A stretch of 64,000 nt of DNA, taken from positions 124,001 through 188,000 of the forward strand of contig NZ_JAARML010000006.1 of the NCBI RefSeq assembly GCF_011759375.1, given 5' to 3'. Numbering within the stretch: position 1 is the stretch's first letter; every line of letters begins with the position of its first letter. The position numbers were made by a program, and so were the translations under genes. Positions 24,568-33,664 of this stretch are shown here, piece after piece. Under the pieces are notes generated by a model that was given only the letters and a program-made list of their open reading frames with translations, searched no databases and was not told the DNA's origin. This DNA comes from Paraflavitalea devenefica (GTDB taxonomy: Bacteria > Bacteroidota > Bacteroidia > Chitinophagales > Chitinophagaceae).

Positions 24568-27267
24568 CTACTTCATCTGAACAATTTTTCCGTTGGCTGA
24601 TTGATCGTTTACCCTCAATTTGTAGATCAATGTTGCCTTACTGGTCTTTTTGGCTTCATACTGTACATACTTAACATCGCCGGCTTTGATCGCTCCATCA
24701 TAAACAATTCCGAGCTTTTGCCCCAGCGTATTATAAACTTCCAGGATCGCCCTGCCTGATACAGGGGATGAGAACCGGAAGCTTATGGTGGAAGTAAATG
24801 GATTGGGATGGGCCACTACCTGCAGATCAGAAGCTATGGCCTTCTTTTCAGCAATGGCTGCCTTGTCAGTAGTTGTTGTAGCAACGGCTCCTGAAGTTTG
24901 GCCTGATGCTCCTGTCAATGTTTGTGCACAATTATCTAACAGTGTAATGGTCTGCTGACAACTGGCTGTATGACCGGCATTATCTTCAACGGTCCAGGTG
25001 CGGATGAACTGATTGTTTGAAACAGGGCCATCAACAGAAGTTACTGACTTGATGCCACAGTTATCAGAAACAAAAGGTGCACCTACTTTGGACGGATCTG
25101 ATTTATCGGCACACTTTACAGATACATTCGGAGGACAAGTGATCAGCGGATCATCCTGATCTGCCACAGTAATCACTTGTGTACAACTTTCTTTGTTGCC
25201 ACAAAGATCTGTAGCCTCCCATTTACGTGTAATGGTGTTGCTGCATCCATTACCCTGGTTAGACTGGGTTTCGGTGAAGACAACAATTAGTGGTGTACCT
25301 CCTGTCGGACAATTATCTGTTGCTGTTACAGCCGCCGGTGCAGGAATATTACAGAAGTCAACGGTTATATCACCCGGGCATCCGCTTAATACAGGCTTGG
25401 TCTCATCTACTACAGATGTTGTTTTTGAACAGTTATTGGTAGTAGAACCCTGTTTTGAAGTTAAGGTAAGTTTTACTGTATAGGAAGTACCACAACTGGA
25501 ACCTAATGCGGCTACATCCACTTTAACAGAACTACCCGTTGTTGATCCGTCAAACTCTGCTGATGGGTGAGTTCCGTCAAATGTCCATGCGGCATTGAAA
25601 TCGGCCGGGATCGGGTCTTCAAAACCATCATTGTTTGAATCGTAGAAGTAAACATTATCCTGTGCGCCCGGACAAACAGTAGATGGTCCTTTAACAATAC
25701 AATCAACGCCACCGCTTACTACTATAGTTACGTCAGACGAATCTTTACAGAACGGAGCTGCTAACTGAGTAGCGATCACCCTTACGACATAATCACCCTG
25801 GGCAAAAGGAGAGAGTATGTTGAAGGTAGCATTTCCGGCGGCCGGACTGTTCAAATTAGTGAAGGATGAATTTCCGCCAAACGGGCTGGATACCAGCTTC
25901 CATTGAAAACTATAATTGGCTGTTGTGCCCGGAGAAATACTTTGGATGCCCAATAGCGTAGACGTAGTGTTGTTTAAATTGATCTGCAAAGTATTGTCGG
26001 CATCCTGTGCATCTACTGTTACATTTACCACCGTACCAATGTTGGTATAAGCGGAGCAGGTAATATCTGCAGTACCGGCCCTGGACATGGTGAGGTTCAA
26101 TGTAAATGAACCGCCGGTAAAGCTTGAGCCGGAAGGAACGATGGTAACCGGGCTTGTAGTGGTCGTAAAGACATGTGTTACCGGATCTTCTCCCTGTATC
26201 TTAGCGCCTGCTGTATTATTGCTTAAGCTCCATTTGTAGGTTACACCCGCTTCAGTGGTGTAAGGGAATACAATAGATGTTGTTTCAATACATACCGTTT
26301 GAGCAGTCAGTGTTGGACATAGCGGGGGAGCAACAAATACGGCATCTGTCTTTAATGATCTGTCGCTGCTACCGCCATCTTCTGTGAAATCATTGGTATG
26401 TTGGGCATTATCCAATGCAAACCCTTTAATGCGGGTGTGATAGGGTGACCCGTTAATGGAAGAAGCTGATCCACCCGGTCCCCAGTCTACAGAACTGGCA
26501 ATGTGACCTCCCCAGGCGATAACTACCTTTTCATTATTGCTGCCGGCAATAAAGGCGCCGGTCGTAAACCTTACCAGCATAACAGCTTCCAGGTGAGCAA
26601 AAGCCGCCAGGTCCACAACGCCAGGAGCCTGGTATTGAGCAAAGGTGATCGTACCATTATAAATAACCAGTTGTTTTTTGGTACCAATAGCACCAGCCAG
26701 CGTTTGTGCCGCCAGTGCGTTAAAGCTTCCGGTCAGGATGGCATTTTGTGCAGCATTACCATAGTTGATGGCCGGGATCGGGAAAGTATTGAAAGCAGCA
26801 TTGGTTGGAATGCCCGCTACGGTTGGATTTTCCAATGGTTTTACAGCTTCTTCAGCGTGCGGGAAAAAGCCATGGGGGGAAAGGTTCTGAGGGCCTGTAA
26901 TATAGTCCAGCGCATATTTACTTCCATCCCTTACATCAAATCCGATGCGTATTACATAGCTGGTGTTTTCGGCCAGGTTCTCACAAGTAACCCTGTAGGG
27001 AACAGAGTGGCTTTCATTAAAGTGCGAGCCCGTTCCGCCCAGGTTATTGTTCGTCCAGTGAACAGGGTCTACCCTGGCAATAGCAGATATGGGTTTGCTG
27101 GATGGTTTACCGCCATTTTCGCCCTGGTCCAGGTTATAGGAAGGCTGCTGGGAAAATGCCTGGAAAGAAAACAAATTCAACAGTAGCAATGCCAGGACAC
27201 TAAACGGCCAACAAGGCCAAAAGATCCTTCTGCCGACATGCTGTCGATTGTTAAAAATGGTATCCAT
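24568..27267 (-). CDS. Large secreted HYR-repeat protein with T9SS sorting domain, paralogue of 179-2350
   Basis: 899 residues. Long signal region (about 1-40, SVLALLLLNLFSFQAFSQ). Residues about 43-310 are the same unique domain as in the protein at 179-2350, sharing NTFPIP, VIAWGGHIASSVDWG and GSPYHTR. About 315-620 contain PKD- or Ig-like beta domains; about 625-800 hold cysteine-rich HYR-like repeats (CPGDITVDFC, ITCPPNVSVKC). The last about 85 residues are a T9SS sorting domain (AHPNPFTSTISFRF, YNTLGQKLG). Expected on the cell surface; function unknown. It converges with the protease lipoprotein and has no operon partner. Confidence 0.87.
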   Translation of the reverse strand: MDTIFNNRQHVGRRIFWPCWPFSVLALLLLNLFSFQAFSQQPSYNLDQGENGGKPSSKPISAIARVDPVHWTNNNLGGTGSHFNESHSVPYRVTCENLAENTSYVIRIGFDVRDGSKYALDYITGPQNLSPHGFFPHAEEAVKPLENPTVAGIPTNAAFNTFPIPAINYGNAAQNAILTGSFNALAAQTLAGAIGTKKQLVIYNGTITFAQYQAPGVVDLAAFAHLEAVMLVRFTTGAFIAGSNNEKVVIAWGGHIASSVDWGPGGSASSINGSPYHTRIKGFALDNAQHTNDFTEDGGSSDRSLKTDAVFVAPPLCPTLTAQTVCIETTSIVFPYTTEAGVTYKWSLSNNTAGAKIQGEDPVTHVFTTTTSPVTIVPSGSSFTGGSFTLNLTMSRAGTADITCSAYTNIGTVVNVTVDAQDADNTLQINLNNTTSTLLGIQSISPGTTANYSFQWKLVSSPFGGNSSFTNLNSPAAGNATFNILSPFAQGDYVVRVIATQLAAPFCKDSSDVTIVVSGGVDCIVKGPSTVCPGAQDNVYFYDSNNDGFEDPIPADFNAAWTFDGTHPSAEFDGSTTGSSVKVDVAALGSSCGTSYTVKLTLTSKQGSTTNNCSKTTSVVDETKPVLSGCPGDITVDFCNIPAPAAVTATDNCPTGGTPLIVVFTETQSNQGNGCSNTITRKWEATDLCGNKESCTQVITVADQDDPLITCPPNVSVKCADKSDPSKVGAPFVSDNCGIKSVTSVDGPVSNNQFIRTWTVEDNAGHTASCQQTITLLDNCAQTLTGASGQTSGAVATTTTDKAAIAEKKAIASDLQVVAHPNPFTSTISFRFSSPVSGRAILEVYNTLGQKLGIVYDGAIKAGDVKYVQYEAKKTSKATLIYKLRVNDQSANGKIVQMK

Positions 27268-27929
27268 AAAAAAAGTTTTTAAGTTAGAAAAAGTTTGAGG
27301 CTTTTGATCTAAACCTAAGGCTACGCGTCATTCTCTGGGCCGATTGGATATCAGATCGTTTTTTTAACAATGATCAAAGGAAGAAGAAGGGAAGGATTAT
27401 CAATCCGGAAGCAGCAGGGATAAAGGATGGACATGCAGAAGGAAAATCAATAGTTATTCCTTCTGAAAACAAACAACCAGCTTTGAACGCGTTATGCCGG
27501 AGGGCTCGAATCACTACAACGGGCATAAACACAGATCAGGCAAAATGCAGGCTGTACCGGCAAGGGTACTAGTATTTCTTTATTTGATATGGATGTGAAC
27601 AGTCGTGTAGAATTATTCATACAATCAATTTTTATTGATCATACATAAAATGGAACGCGGCATCATCACGTCGTCTGATACGTGTAATACCCTTGTGGGT
27701 GTATTATAACAACTACTAAGCAGGACCAGAAGTAGAAAAATTGGATCGCAGTTATAGGAAAAGGCGCAGGTGCTGAATTAATGTTAAGAGGCGGTACTTT
27801 TTGTAATTACCAGATAGGAAAGTGGAGGTACAATGGTAAATGGCAATCAGGAATCCATATAATAAATGTAACCAAATTAAATGGAAATTAAATATTTCTT
27901 TACCGGGGTCAAGATTGGCAGGTACATGA
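27268..27929. other. Long intergenic region without a gene
   Basis: About 660 bases between the T9SS gene start and the terminator of the TonB receptor. A/T runs near 27270-27300 may be leader of the T9SS mRNA. A short imperfect hairpin with TAATACCC and GGGTGTATTA is near 27685-27708. No open frame looks coding and no RNA family is recognisable. Confidence 0.45.
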
Positions 27930-27969
27930 GTATACAAAAAGAAAGGAGAGCGCCTTTCTTTTTGTATAC
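27930..27969 (-). terminator. Long perfect hairpin, terminator of the siderophore receptor
   Basis: Seventeen-base arms 27930-27946 and 27953-27969 are exact complements around a six-base loop, and the stem contains a run of T on each strand. It lies 17 bases after the receptor stop codon. Confidence 0.82.
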
Positions 27970-27986
27970 CTATGTAGACTTTCCAC

Positions 27987-30161
27987 CTAATACCGCACCG
28001 ATACCCCCACAGCAAAAGCTGTACCCCTGCCCTTTGAGTAAAAGCCGGGTTGCATGAACCATTTGGCCCTGGCCGGGAAATAATCTTCATTGAACAGGTT
28101 TTCGATACCCACGCTGAGCCGGGTATTTTTATTGACCTTATAGCTGGCAGCGAAGTTGAAGAGGTTATAGGCTTTTACCGCGCCCTCATTACCATTGTAG
28201 ATGCCGGTGGTGGAATTTTTGGCAAAGCGTTCGCGATTCATGATACCCGTATAATTGAGCATGAGGTCCAACGCCTGCAGGGGTGTCCAGGTGACATTGC
28301 CAGTCGCTTTCGGCGCTGCAATCCGGCGTCCGTTCATGTACAGGTCCACGTCATCATTGTATTTACCGTTGTTATTAATATCCCTTTTTCCTTCTGTATA
28401 GCTATAGGAACCGCCCACTGTCAGGGTACGGTTGAAGCGATAAGCAGCGGCCAGTTCAAAGCCATACACCAATTCCGGGCTGCGGGCGGTATTGAACAAG
28501 CCAGTAGCAGGATCATATATTACTTCAATGCCCAGTTTGGAAGTACTGCGGTAAGCAGCCGCCGTGAACTGAAGGCCCTTGTAACGGCTGTCGAACCCGA
28601 TCTCAAAGTTGTTCACTTTTACCGCATCGGTATTGATCTTATCAATGCTGTTCACTTTGGCATCCCGTAACGCCAACCCGATATCCATAACAGAAAACCC
28701 TTGTGAAAAGCTGATAAAGGGGCTGAACAGTTCGAAGCGGTTGTACTTCAATCCTGCATTGAAAAGCCCCGTATTGTATTTTAATGTACCGCCTTTTACC
28801 ATGAAGGAAGGTGTTACAGTAGCGCCACTGGCATTGGTGATGCGGAGTGTTTGGTAATCGTCCACATCAATGCGTACATCTTCAAAGCGGAACCCTGTTT
28901 TAAACACCAGGTTCTGTACAATGGTGAGGTCGGCCTGCGCGAAGGGCGCCAGGTTGGTCATATCCATGGTAGGTACCCATACCCTGCCATCTACCAGGGG
29001 CTGGGAAGTTTTATCGCGCAGGTAATCCACGCCATAAGCCAGGTTGGCTTTCAGGGAGGGGCTATTGATGACAGGGGTTTGCAGGAATAACCGGGCGCCT
29101 TTCTTGTCATTGTTGGCCAGCGACTGGCCATCGCCTCCATCAAAACGGCCAAGTGAAACATAAAATACATCTTCGCGCTTTTCATAATACACATCGGCGA
29201 TAAGGCTGGTATGCAGGAACAGGTTGTCGACCCTGTACGATAGGTGCAGGTTATGGTTATATTGGGCGCCGGTAGGTTCGCCCAATGGCTTGCCTAAAAC
29301 GCCCGTTGCTTTTTGTCCGGTAGCGAGGTTGCCGTTCACCAGCGTATAATTGCTGTGTTGCAGGCTGCTATAGTAGTTATATACTAATTGCAGGCGCTGG
29401 TTCCTGCCTGGCTCAAATCCCAGTTTGGCAAAAGCATTGTAAGTATCCGTTTCCCCGAGGCTGTAATTGGGGCCTACCAGGTCGCCTTTGGCGTCTTTGT
29501 ACTCACCGGTTTGCTCAGCCGTACCACTCACCACGTAATCGAATTTGCCCACTTTGCCATAAAACAACTGGTTGATACGCCCGCCTACCGAGTTCTTCAC
29601 CTTTACCAGTGAGCCATTGAGCTGTACATCTGTTTTACCACCGAAGGCCGTAGTAGTATCGGGCACCATCGTCACGTAGTTGACCAGGCCGCCGGCAGCG
29701 CCATTGCCATAAATGGCCGTAGCGCCTTTTACTACTTCTATTTGTTGCAATACAGCAGGATCGATGGAACGCAGGTCAACTTCCGCATTGCGCAAGGGGG
29801 ATGACTGGCTTACACCATCTACCATTACCAGCATGGGGCGGCCACGGAGGTTCTGACCCACATTGCTGCCCGATTGAGCGGTGGGTGCGTAACCAGGCAC
29901 CTGGTTGGCCAGGATGGCGGTAAGATCGGGATTGATGGCCATTTCTGTTTCCAGCTTATGACGCGGGATGACGGTAACAGAAGCGGCAATATTGCGGATA
30001 TTCTCTGGCCGGCGAGAGGCAGATACTATTACATCGGACAGGGTATCAGCGTTCGCCATCGTCCGGATGCGGGAGGTAGTGTCGGCTTTAATGACCTGAG
30101 CAGTAACAGTAGAGCAATAAAATAATAAACAACATAGGAGTACAGAGGGGATACACTTCAT
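27987..30161 (-). CDS. TonB-dependent siderophore-type receptor
   Basis: 724 residues from ATG at 30161; an upstream start would put 12 residues before the signal peptide. Signal peptide MKCIPSVLLCCLLFYCSTVTAQ. The plug (about 35-160) shows SDVIVSASRRPENIRNIAASVTVI, then LRGRPMLVMVDGVSQ and EVVKGATAIYGNGAAGGLVNYVT, typical of TonB-dependent receptors for ferric siderophores. The barrel fills the rest and ends VGVSVRY with a terminal aromatic residue. There is no carboxypeptidase-like extension. It is expected to import an iron chelate; no biosynthesis or ABC genes are adjacent, so the ligand is unknown. Confidence 0.88.
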   Translation of the reverse strand: MKCIPSVLLCCLLFYCSTVTAQVIKADTTSRIRTMANADTLSDVIVSASRRPENIRNIAASVTVIPRHKLETEMAINPDLTAILANQVPGYAPTAQSGSNVGQNLRGRPMLVMVDGVSQSSPLRNAEVDLRSIDPAVLQQIEVVKGATAIYGNGAAGGLVNYVTMVPDTTTAFGGKTDVQLNGSLVKVKNSVGGRINQLFYGKVGKFDYVVSGTAEQTGEYKDAKGDLVGPNYSLGETDTYNAFAKLGFEPGRNQRLQLVYNYYSSLQHSNYTLVNGNLATGQKATGVLGKPLGEPTGAQYNHNLHLSYRVDNLFLHTSLIADVYYEKREDVFYVSLGRFDGGDGQSLANNDKKGARLFLQTPVINSPSLKANLAYGVDYLRDKTSQPLVDGRVWVPTMDMTNLAPFAQADLTIVQNLVFKTGFRFEDVRIDVDDYQTLRITNASGATVTPSFMVKGGTLKYNTGLFNAGLKYNRFELFSPFISFSQGFSVMDIGLALRDAKVNSIDKINTDAVKVNNFEIGFDSRYKGLQFTAAAYRSTSKLGIEVIYDPATGLFNTARSPELVYGFELAAAYRFNRTLTVGGSYSYTEGKRDINNNGKYNDDVDLYMNGRRIAAPKATGNVTWTPLQALDLMLNYTGIMNRERFAKNSTTGIYNGNEGAVKAYNLFNFAASYKVNKNTRLSVGIENLFNEDYFPARAKWFMQPGFYSKGRGTAFAVGVSVRY

Positions 30162-30276
30162 CGCATTTCTCAATTTGGGCGCGAAGGTATCCAGCAATGA
30201 TATACCAGGATTATTCCTCCTTTATTTATTCCGGAAATAGTAAGTGAATTTCCGGCATCAGGCCCGCTTCTGCTTA

Positions 30277-31227
30277 CTACCTTTTCTTCTGCCGGATAAT
30301 AAACACACCCGGCACGGGTCTTTGTCCGCCTTTATCGGATGGTTGTATCGTTTCCTTTCCGTTTACCAATACACAACTGCTGCCGCCGCCATCGAGGTTC
30401 AGGGCTTCCACGCATCCCAGGTCCTGGAATATTTTGGCTTCCTCTGCCAGGGTAGCTCCTTCTGCTACACCCGGAAAACGCCCCTGTATCACCAGGATGA
30501 TCAGTTCCCGTTTACGGTAACCCATCGCCGTACGGGGATGCAGGTCCTTCTCTCCTTTCACAAACATCTGCTCTTGCTCATTGGTAACGTTGATCAGGCC
30601 ATCCTTCAGCAATACTGGTCCGCCGCCGATAGCCGTATGCATTTTCCACCATTTCCAGTGGTCCAATGTATTCAGGTCGGCCAGATTGGGATCGCTGGTC
30701 TTTCCTTTGGCCAGTATGGGACGTTCCTGGAAGGCATAAGGCCAGCGTTGCGCCGTATCGGTAAACAGCCAGGCCACATCGGCCCGCCGGCTTTTGGTAA
30801 TACCTATAGCGCTACGGGTGGGGTAATAAAAGGAATCCGTACCCTTTTGCTGCAGGGCAGGCACATTATAAGCCAGCATGCTGTCGTTGTTGATCACCAC
30901 ATTCAGGTTCTGATTGGTGGCAAAAGAGAAAAAAGTAGCATTCATCACCACCAGCGGCTTGCCCTCCTGCTCATAGAATTGCGCCGGCGTGTACCGCTTG
31001 CCCTTTCCTACCTGCGTGGCAAATTCCAGCTTGCGGTTTTTCAGGCTGGCCACAATACAGTAAGCAATAAAGGGACGCCCGTTGAGGGAATCTGTTGTTT
31101 TATACAGTTTCACAGAGGAAGGCAAATTGCCAAATCCTGTATCTACCGGTTGCCAGTTCAGTTGGGCAAAAGAAAAAGGAGCACACACAATCATGAGTAT
31201 GCTCCCCAGCAAAAATGTCTTTTTCAA
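30277..31227 (-). CDS. Secreted phosphodiester glycosidase (NAGPA) family protein
   Basis: 316 residues if translation starts at TTG 31227 (MKKTFLLGSILMIVCAPFSFAQ signal peptide). The longer frame upstream would overlap lipA by over 160 bases and place 63 residues before the signal, so it is rejected. The fold belongs to the phosphodiester glycosidase domain (NAGPA/DUF2233): VMNATFFSFATNQNLNVV, RSAIGITKSRRADVAWLF, HTAIGGGPVLL, HPRTAMGYRKRELIILVIQGR and ALNLDGGGSSCVLVNG. Family members hydrolyse N-acetylglucosamine phosphodiesters or related exopolymers. It follows lipA after 25 bases; the link is positional only. Confidence 0.8.
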   Translation of the reverse strand: MKKTFLLGSILMIVCAPFSFAQLNWQPVDTGFGNLPSSVKLYKTTDSLNGRPFIAYCIVASLKNRKLEFATQVGKGKRYTPAQFYEQEGKPLVVMNATFFSFATNQNLNVVINNDSMLAYNVPALQQKGTDSFYYPTRSAIGITKSRRADVAWLFTDTAQRWPYAFQERPILAKGKTSDPNLADLNTLDHWKWWKMHTAIGGGPVLLKDGLINVTNEQEQMFVKGEKDLHPRTAMGYRKRELIILVIQGRFPGVAEGATLAEEAKIFQDLGCVEALNLDGGGSSCVLVNGKETIQPSDKGGQRPVPGVFIIRQKKR

Positions 31228-31252
31228 GCCTTGATTATAATGATTGATAAAA

Positions 31253-32179
31253 TTAAACCATTGCTTTCTGCAGTTTCCAGGTAGAGATACCATAACCGGG
31301 AATAACATGCTTATCACTGTGGTAGGAAGAACGTACCAGCGGACCGCTTTCCACATAATCAAAGCCCATTTCATAGCCAGCTTCACGGTATTCGGCAAAT
31401 TCATCCGGGTGTACAAACCTGATCACCGGTAAATGCTTGCGGGTAGGCTGCAGGTATTGTCCGATCGTGACTACATCCACCCCGCTGTTGCGCAGGTCTT
31501 TCATGGTTTGCAGCACTTCTTCTTTCGTTTCACCCAGTCCCAGCATGATACCGCTTTTGGTACGCATGCCGCCTTCTTTCAGCACTTTCAGCACATCCAT
31601 GCTACGGCGGTATTTGGCCTGTATGCGCACCTGCCGGGTAAGGCGTTCTACCGTTTCAATATTGTGCGATACCACTTCGGGCGCCGCTTCAACAATCCGT
31701 TGTATATTCTCCTGCTGACCCTTGAAGTCGGGTACCAGTGTTTCCAGCGTAGTCTCCGGGTTCAGGGCCTTAATAGCTTTAATGGTATTGTACCAGATAA
31801 TGCTGCCGCCATCCTTCAGCTCGTCACGGTCAACAGAGGTCACTACCGCATGCTTTACCTGCATCAGGTAAATGGCTTCCGCCACCCGCTGGGGTTCATC
31901 CCAGTCTACCGCCTCCGGCCTGCCGGTGGCCACGGCGCAAAAGCCGCAACTCCGGGTACATACATTGCCCAGGATCATAAAGGTAGCCGTACCTTCTCCC
32001 CAGCACTCTCCCATATTGGGACAGTTACCGCTTTCGCAAATGGTGTGTAGTTTGTGGGTATCTACCAGGCCGCGGACATGCTTGTAATTCTCGCCGGTAG
32101 GCAGCTTAACCCGTAGCCAGTTGGGTTTCTTGACTTTAGCCGTTTCGGGTACAGTATTGATAATCGGTAATTCCTGCAT
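31253..32179 (-). CDS. lipA: Lipoyl synthase
   Basis: 308 residues, normal for LipA. This radical SAM enzyme inserts two sulfur atoms into octanoyl groups bound to pyruvate dehydrogenase, 2-oxoglutarate dehydrogenase and the glycine cleavage H protein. The auxiliary cluster cysteines are in CESGNCPNMGEC, the radical SAM CxxxCxxC is in CTRSCGFCAVATGRP, and the C-terminal RSSYHS motif that binds the auxiliary cluster is present as PLVRSSYHSDKH. The gene lies alone apart from the phosphodiester glycosidase that follows. No lipB gene is in the window. Confidence 0.96.
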   Translation of the reverse strand: MQELPIINTVPETAKVKKPNWLRVKLPTGENYKHVRGLVDTHKLHTICESGNCPNMGECWGEGTATFMILGNVCTRSCGFCAVATGRPEAVDWDEPQRVAEAIYLMQVKHAVVTSVDRDELKDGGSIIWYNTIKAIKALNPETTLETLVPDFKGQQENIQRIVEAAPEVVSHNIETVERLTRQVRIQAKYRRSMDVLKVLKEGGMRTKSGIMLGLGETKEEVLQTMKDLRNSGVDVVTIGQYLQPTRKHLPVIRFVHPDEFAEYREAGYEMGFDYVESGPLVRSSYHSDKHVIPGYGISTWKLQKAMV

Positions 32180-32264
32180 ATTTAGTCATTCAGTGATAGG
32201 TATCAACAACTTAGGATAGTAAGTTGTTCAGCGGCCCGCCTTCAGCGGGACAAGCAAAAATACA

Positions 32265-33068
32265 TCACTTTCGCCTACCTAAAAGCAGGGTCACATAACC
32301 ATTGAAGAAAAACTGCTTTTCCTTATTAAAAGCTATCTGGGAGATCTTCTGGGCATAGAAATCGGCCGAAATACCTACTTCCACCGCGGTCACCGTTTCA
32401 TTGAAACGCCCGAAATCGAACCGTAATCCGGCCTTGGCATGGGCGCCCGGACGGATCTTTACCTCGCCCCAGCCTACGGTGAAGCCGGAAGCGCCTATTT
32501 CTACATATTGGCTGTCAATAATGGTGGGATAGGTAGAGCGGATGCGCTCTTCTGTTTTCGTCACCACATCCACATAATAGGGCTTTACAAAGCCGGCAGA
32601 TACCCCGGCAGCATAAGTTGCCATGACGGCTACTCCATTTTTATTACCCTTACCGCCAATAATCCTTTGCTGTCCAATGCCCAGCCTCAACTGGTAAAGA
32701 TTATTGGTTTTGCCATAGATCACACTGTTCACATTAAAAGTGCCCACCTGGTAGGAAGTCCTTTTTTCCTTGGGATGCTTCTTTTCATTCAGCTCTATCT
32801 GGAAAATGGTGGCTACCCGGTTACTTTTGAACTTTCCCCATTCATAGGAAAGCCCGTACCCGTCTGTAGAGAGTTTCAGGCCAAAAACGCTTTGTTTATT
32901 GAAAATGATCTCCCCTTCTTCTTCCATTTTCAGCAATTTGGCTACCTGCTCACGTTTGGCTGCTTTTTTATCCTTTTTAGCTGTGGGAGATTTGGGAGTG
33001 GGATTGTTCTGCGCCCAGGCAGAACTGGCTATAAGAACGACTACGATTGACAGAACGAGTTTCTTCAC
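32265..33068 (-). CDS. Hypothetical outer-membrane beta-barrel-like protein
   Basis: 267 residues with a clear signal peptide (MKKLVLSIVVVLIASSAWAQ), a Lys-rich linker (about 28-45), and a remaining 210 residues of alternating beta pattern (VFGLKLSTDGYGLSYEWG, YQLRLGIGQQRIIGG, VEVGISADFYAQKI, FFFNGYVTLLLGRRK). This suggests a small outer-membrane barrel seen in many Bacteroidota, without a known function. No neighbour in operon; the OsmC gene is divergent with 48 bases between the start codons. Confidence 0.68.
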   Translation of the reverse strand: MKKLVLSIVVVLIASSAWAQNNPTPKSPTAKKDKKAAKREQVAKLLKMEEEGEIIFNKQSVFGLKLSTDGYGLSYEWGKFKSNRVATIFQIELNEKKHPKEKRTSYQVGTFNVNSVIYGKTNNLYQLRLGIGQQRIIGGKGNKNGVAVMATYAAGVSAGFVKPYYVDVVTKTEERIRSTYPTIIDSQYVEIGASGFTVGWGEVKIRPGAHAKAGLRFDFGRFNETVTAVEVGISADFYAQKISQIAFNKEKQFFFNGYVTLLLGRRK

Positions 33069-33116
33069 CGGCTGTGATTTAATTATTCAACGTAAATTTA
33101 AGGCAAAAATAAGATA

Positions 33117-33548
33117 ATGACTTCTACTGTTGTTTACGAAGGAAACCTTAGAACGGTTTGTTTACATCTGAAATCAGGCACTGAAATACAAACAGATGCC
33201 CCCACCGACAACCAGGGTAAGGGCGAACGCTTCTCCCCAACCGATCTGGTGGCCACAGCGCTGGGCTCCTGTATGCTCACCATTATGGGCCAGAAAGCCC
33301 GGGATATGGAAGTAAACCTGACGGATACGAAGATTGAAGTAGAAAAGATCATGGCCGCCGACCCGCGCCGCATCGCAGGCATTAATTTAACATTTTCTTT
33401 TCCGGAGACCCTGCAGGTGGATGAGAAGCAAAAGATCATACTGGAGCGCGCCGCCCATACCTGCCCGGTAATTTATAGCATACATCCGGACATCAAAGTG
33501 AATGTGACCTTTCAGTGGAATCCGGCCGTGATTAATTTGAAAGTGTAA
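33117..33548 (+). CDS. OsmC family peroxiredoxin-like protein
   Basis: 143 residues, usual OsmC size. OsmC/Ohr proteins reduce organic hydroperoxides with two cysteines. Here one cysteine lies in VATALGSCMLTIMGQKA and the second in ILERAAHTCPVIYSI, as expected for the redox pair. NQGKGERFSPTDLVATALG is the family N-terminal pattern. It is probably a cytosolic peroxide or osmotic stress protein. Ends at a tract of octamer repeats and a terminator shared with the convergent gene. Confidence 0.85.
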   Translation: MTSTVVYEGNLRTVCLHLKSGTEIQTDAPTDNQGKGERFSPTDLVATALGSCMLTIMGQKARDMEVNLTDTKIEVEKIMAADPRRIAGINLTFSFPETLQVDEKQKIILERAAHTCPVIYSIHPDIKVNVTFQWNPAVINLKV

Positions 33549-33551
33549 CTA

Positions 33552-33664
33552 ATTTGAAAATTTGAGAATTTGAAAATGTGGTAATGGGGGAATACAGCAA
33601 ATACCTGTGTAGCTAAAGCCAGCCACACAGGTATTTTCATTATCAAATTATCATATTACCATAT
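33552..33664. repeat. Paired inverted octamer arrays
   Basis: Five 8-base units at 33552-33591 (for example ATTTGAAA, ATTTGAGA, ATGTGGTA) face three units reading in the opposite direction at 33641-33664 (ATATGGTA, ATATGATA, ATTTGATA). They enclose a terminator hairpin. The units share ATNTGRNA. The right array covers the last codons and stop of the DUF2851 gene. This is an intergenic element of the same design as the heptamer elements at 36.6 and 61.0 kb. Confidence 0.7.
33599..33637. terminator. Bidirectional terminator inside the octamer element
   Basis: AAATACCTGTGT (33599-33610) pairs with its complement (33625-33636) around a 14-base loop, and a T run follows. It ends the OsmC gene and the convergent DUF2851 gene. 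Confidence 0.75.

Noticed and set aside
31228..31416. Longer phosphodiester glycosidase with a start inside lipA
   Set aside because: It would overlap lipA by over 160 bases and place 63 residues before the signal peptide.
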